This document shows, piece by piece, positions 5,839-7,863 of a stretch of 7,863 bases of DNA. The number at the start of each line of letters is the position of its first letter. The first letter of the stretch is position 1. Position numbers and translations under genes: made by a program. The DNA is from an uncultured Oscillospiraceae bacterium. Its GTDB lineage: Bacteria > Bacillota > Clostridia > Oscillospirales > Ruminococcaceae. Under the pieces are notes generated by a model. That model saw only the letters and a program-made list of their open reading frames with translations, was not told where the DNA came from and did no database searches. The stretch lies in the NCBI GenBank assembly GCA_934463345.1, contig CAKSJL010000079.1:1-7863 (forward strand), in the 5' to 3' direction.

Positions 5839-6768
5839 ATGACAACAAGAATTACAGAGCTTTTGGGTATAAAATACCCTATTATACAGGGCGGAATGGC
5901 ATGGATCGCTGAAAGCACACTTGCCTCCGCAGTATCAGAAGCAGGAGGACTTGGTCTTATTGCCGGCGGTTCTGCTCCTATCGACTATCTGCGTGAACAG
6001 ATAAGAAAGACAAAGGAAATGACCGACAAGCCTTTTGGCGTAAACATCATGCTTATGTCACCAAATGCTGAGGATCTTGCAAAGCTTGTTATTGAGGAAA
6101 ATGTTCCGGTTGTAACAACAGGTGCAGGAAATCCGGGAAAATTCATGGAAGCATGGAAGGAAGCAGGAATCAAGGTTATTCCGGTAGTTCCGTCTGTTGC
6201 GCTTGCAAAGAGAATGGAGAGATCCGGTGCAGATGCTGTTGTTGCCGAGGGTACTGAGTCCGGCGGACATATCGGCGAAAACACGACAATGTGTCTTGTT
6301 CCGCAGGTCGTTGACGCAGTTGAGATTCCGGTTATTGCGGCAGGAGGAATTGCTGACGGAAGAGGAATTGCGGCTTCGTTTATGCTTGGCGCAGAGGGCG
6401 TTCAGGTCGGAACACGTTTCCTGGCTTCCGAGGAGTGTCAGATAAGTCCTGTCTACAAGCAGCTTGTTGTTGATGCAAAAGATACTGATAATGTCGTAAC
6501 GGGCAGAACGACAGGTCATCCATGCAGAAATGTAAAGACAAAGTTTGCAAAAAATCTTGCGGCTGGAGAATTCAAGGGTACTATTACTCCTGACGAGTTT
6601 GAGCAGATTACACTCGGCTCGCTGAGAAAGGCTGTTCAGGACGGCAATCTTGAGGAAGGTTCTTTCCTTTGCGGACTTATTGCCGGAATGATAAAGGATG
6701 TAAAGCCTTGTAAGGAGATTATTGAGGAAATGGTTGCGCAGGCGGAAAAACTGCTCGGCAGACAATGA
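5839..6768 (+). CDS. fabK: Enoyl-ACP reductase II (FMN-dependent)
   Basis: FabK reduces trans-2-enoyl-ACP to acyl-ACP, the last step of each elongation cycle, using FMN and NAD(P)H. It replaces FabI in many Firmicutes and is not inhibited by triclosan in the studied enzymes. The 309 residues form a TIM barrel of the nitronate monooxygenase/FabK superfamily. The N-terminal PIIQGGMAWI (14-23) and ESGGHIG (140-146), with H144 at the same number as the catalytic histidine of the Streptococcus pneumoniae enzyme, are present, as are the phosphate-binding GGIADGRG (169-176) and GTRF (191-194). Context with fabH and fabG makes FabK far more likely than a nitronate monooxygenase. AGAGG (5827-5831) lies 7 nt before the ATG. 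Its stop codon overlaps the next start by 4 bp (ATGA). Confidence 0.94.
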   Translation: MTTRITELLGIKYPIIQGGMAWIAESTLASAVSEAGGLGLIAGGSAPIDYLREQIRKTKEMTDKPFGVNIMLMSPNAEDLAKLVIEENVPVVTTGAGNPGKFMEAWKEAGIKVIPVVPSVALAKRMERSGADAVVAEGTESGGHIGENTTMCLVPQVVDAVEIPVIAAGGIADGRGIAASFMLGAEGVQVGTRFLASEECQISPVYKQLVVDAKDTDNVVTGRTTGHPCRNVKTKFAKNLAAGEFKGTITPDEFEQITLGSLRKAVQDGNLEEGSFLCGLIAGMIKDVKPCKEIIEEMVAQAEKLLGRQ

Positions 6769-7400
6769 TTATAAAGGACATATACAGATACCCTTATGTT
6801 TCGGGAGGCAGTGTCGCAGGCAGAATGATGAAGGTTATTATTCCTGCATTTCTTCTGCTCGGAGCGGCAATGGCTTTCATGTTCATTTCCATGGGGGAGG
6901 ATTCTGCGGCAAACCGCAATGCAGTTCACAAGGTGACTTCCTTTAAAATGGAAATGTCTGTTCTGGCAGTGTTTGTGATATTTCTGGCTGACGTTATGTT
7001 CATCAGCATTGCAGGAATAATCCAGTCACGCAGACGTATGCGGAATTTTACTGTATGGGTAAACTGCGGCGAAAAGCTTTATAATATCCGTGTGGAAGTT
7101 CCGAGGGGACGTGTAAACGCTTCGGCAGCATCCATGAACAGAATTGTTTCTGCACAGCAGAGGGCAGTGAATTTTCTGAATGACGGCGAATTCCTTGAAC
7201 TTCTGACCGACAGCAGGGAAGAAAACGGGAATTTTACTGTAACCGATGCGGACGGAGCCAGAATACTGAAAACAGGAAAAAAAGGTATTAAGATACAGTT
7301 TAAGAACGGAATAAAAACATTCGTTTATAGCGAAATCAATGATTATGGTTCGCTGAAAAGTCTTATAGAAAAAAATCAGGATAAAACAGGAGGTAAATAA
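6765..7400 (+). CDS. Uncharacterised two-helix membrane protein in FAS II operon
   Basis: I do not recognise this 211-residue protein. It has a short N-terminal segment (1-21, with basic R19-G-R), a first hydrophobic helix at about 23-43, a 20-residue loop, and a second helix at about 63-87 followed by a basic QSRRRMR (87-93). By the positive-inside rule both ends are probably cytoplasmic, leaving a soluble cytoplasmic domain of about 120 residues that looks mixed alpha/beta. No catalytic motif, metal site or cysteine pair is evident. Its ATG overlaps the fabK stop (ATGA) and no strong ribosome binding site precedes it, suggesting translational coupling to fabK. The fabG GTG follows its TAA with no gap. 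This tight packing implies co-expression with fatty acid synthesis; any role as adaptor, regulator or membrane anchor is speculation. Confidence 0.85.
   Translation: MIIKDIYRYPYVSGGSVAGRMMKVIIPAFLLLGAAMAFMFISMGEDSAANRNAVHKVTSFKMEMSVLAVFVIFLADVMFISIAGIIQSRRRMRNFTVWVNCGEKLYNIRVEVPRGRVNASAASMNRIVSAQQRAVNFLNDGEFLELLTDSREENGNFTVTDADGARILKTGKKGIKIQFKNGIKTFVYSEINDYGSLKSLIEKNQDKTGGK
7388..7393 (+). promoter_or_regulatory. Ribosome binding site fixing the fabG GTG start
   Basis: AGGAGG inside the last codons of the membrane protein gene lies 7 nt before the GTG at 7401. The GTG is followed directly by the conserved beta strand ATALITGSS, so it decides the start. Confidence 0.85.
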
Positions 7401-7863
7401 GTGGCAACGGCTTTGATAACAGGTTCATCAAGAGGAATCGGCGCTGCTATTGCGCTTCGTCTTGCTGAGGATGGATTTAATATAGCTTTAAATGATCTGA
7501 ACGAGGACATGTTCAGAGATAATGATATAGTTGAAAAGATAAGAGAAAAGGGAGTTAGGTGTGAATGCTTCTGCGCTGACGTTTCAGACTATGAGCAGTG
7601 TGAAAAGCTTGTCGGTTCAGTAAAGGAATGCTTTGGCGGACTTGATGTTTTGGTAAATAACGCAGGCATTACAAGAGACGGACTTATGGCGAGAATGTCA
7701 GAGGAACAGTATGACATGGTTATAAGCGTGAACCAGAAAAGCGTTTTCAATATGATGAAGCATGCAGGAAAAATCATGATGAAGCAGAGAAGCGGAAAGA
7801 TTATTAATCTTGCTTCCGTTGCCGGCCTTTATGGTAATCCGGGACAGATAAACTACTCTGCAT
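7401..7863 (+). CDS. fabG: 3-oxoacyl-ACP reductase (partial, 3' end outside window)
   Basis: FabG reduces 3-oxoacyl-ACP to 3-hydroxyacyl-ACP, the first reduction of the elongation cycle. The frame is open from a GTG at 7401 to the window end, giving 154 residues out of a usual 245 or so. It is a classical short-chain dehydrogenase/reductase: cofactor loop TGSSRGIG (7-14), D60 in ADVS, NNAG (86-89), catalytic N111 in SVNQKS, S139 in NLASVAG, and Y152 in NYSA; the catalytic Lys would lie just past the end. The residue ending the second beta strand is D32 (in LNDLN), a position where Asp usually favours NADH, whereas many FabG proteins are NADPH-specific. The gene begins right after the TAA of the membrane protein gene, so they share a transcript. 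The operon context makes FabG likelier than another SDR, but the C-terminus is unseen. Confidence 0.9.
   Translation, partial: MATALITGSSRGIGAAIALRLAEDGFNIALNDLNEDMFRDNDIVEKIREKGVRCECFCADVSDYEQCEKLVGSVKECFGGLDVLVNNAGITRDGLMARMSEEQYDMVISVNQKSVFNMMKHAGKIMMKQRSGKIINLASVAGLYGNPGQINYSA

Noticed and set aside
6058..6765. 235-codon minus-strand open frame opposite fabK
   Set aside because: It is antisense to the clearly conserved fabK; its Cys-, Asn- and Ser-rich composition is typical of a shadow frame.
5839..6768. Nitronate monooxygenase instead of FabK
   Set aside because: The superfamily is shared, but H144 in ESGGHIG, the length and the position between fabH and fabG favour enoyl-ACP reductase II.

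Overview
The window looks like chromosomal DNA from a low-GC Gram-positive anaerobe of the Clostridia, most likely Ruminococcus or a close relative. This is inferred from the AT-rich sequence, strong AGGAGG-type ribosome binding sites, a FabK-type (flavin) enoyl-ACP reductase, and the style of the GH13 enzyme. No species can be named from sequence alone. There are no RNA genes, mobile elements, CRISPR arrays or phage traces.

Layout. Positions 1-230 hold no convincing gene, only a hairpin terminator (about 111-147) for a gene outside the window. A single plus-strand gene (231-2129) encodes a cytoplasmic GH13 alpha-glucan hydrolase of the cyclomaltodextrinase/neopullulanase type. It converges on a minus-strand operon, fabD-aroE-aroK (4538 down to 2239), and a perfect 13-bp hairpin at 2162-2192 can terminate both. 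A 285-bp divergent control region (4539-4823) separates fabD from a plus-strand operon: fabH (TTG start), fabK, an unrecognised two-helix membrane protein, and fabG (GTG start). The window ends inside fabG, at the catalytic tyrosine.

How the genes work together. FabD makes malonyl-ACP, FabH primes the chain, FabG reduces the 3-ketoacyl-ACP and FabK reduces the enoyl-ACP. These are four core activities of type II fatty acid synthesis; the condensing enzyme FabF, the dehydratase FabZ, ACP and acetyl-CoA carboxylase are not seen and may lie beyond 7863 or elsewhere. AroE and AroK catalyse two consecutive shikimate-pathway steps and appear to be co-transcribed with fabD.

Most of the window is ordinary metabolism. 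The points that deserve a second look are: (i) fabD is turned round into an aromatic amino acid operon, while an uncharacterised membrane protein sits between fabK and fabG where fabD is often found; (ii) a 9-bp inverted repeat in the shared control region has a near-identical half-site in the fabH leader, which suggests an operator; (iii) FabH has Thr at the acyl-pocket position 87 and Cys at 115; (iv) AroE lacks the usual NADP-binding NRT motif, and FabG has an NADH-type Asp.
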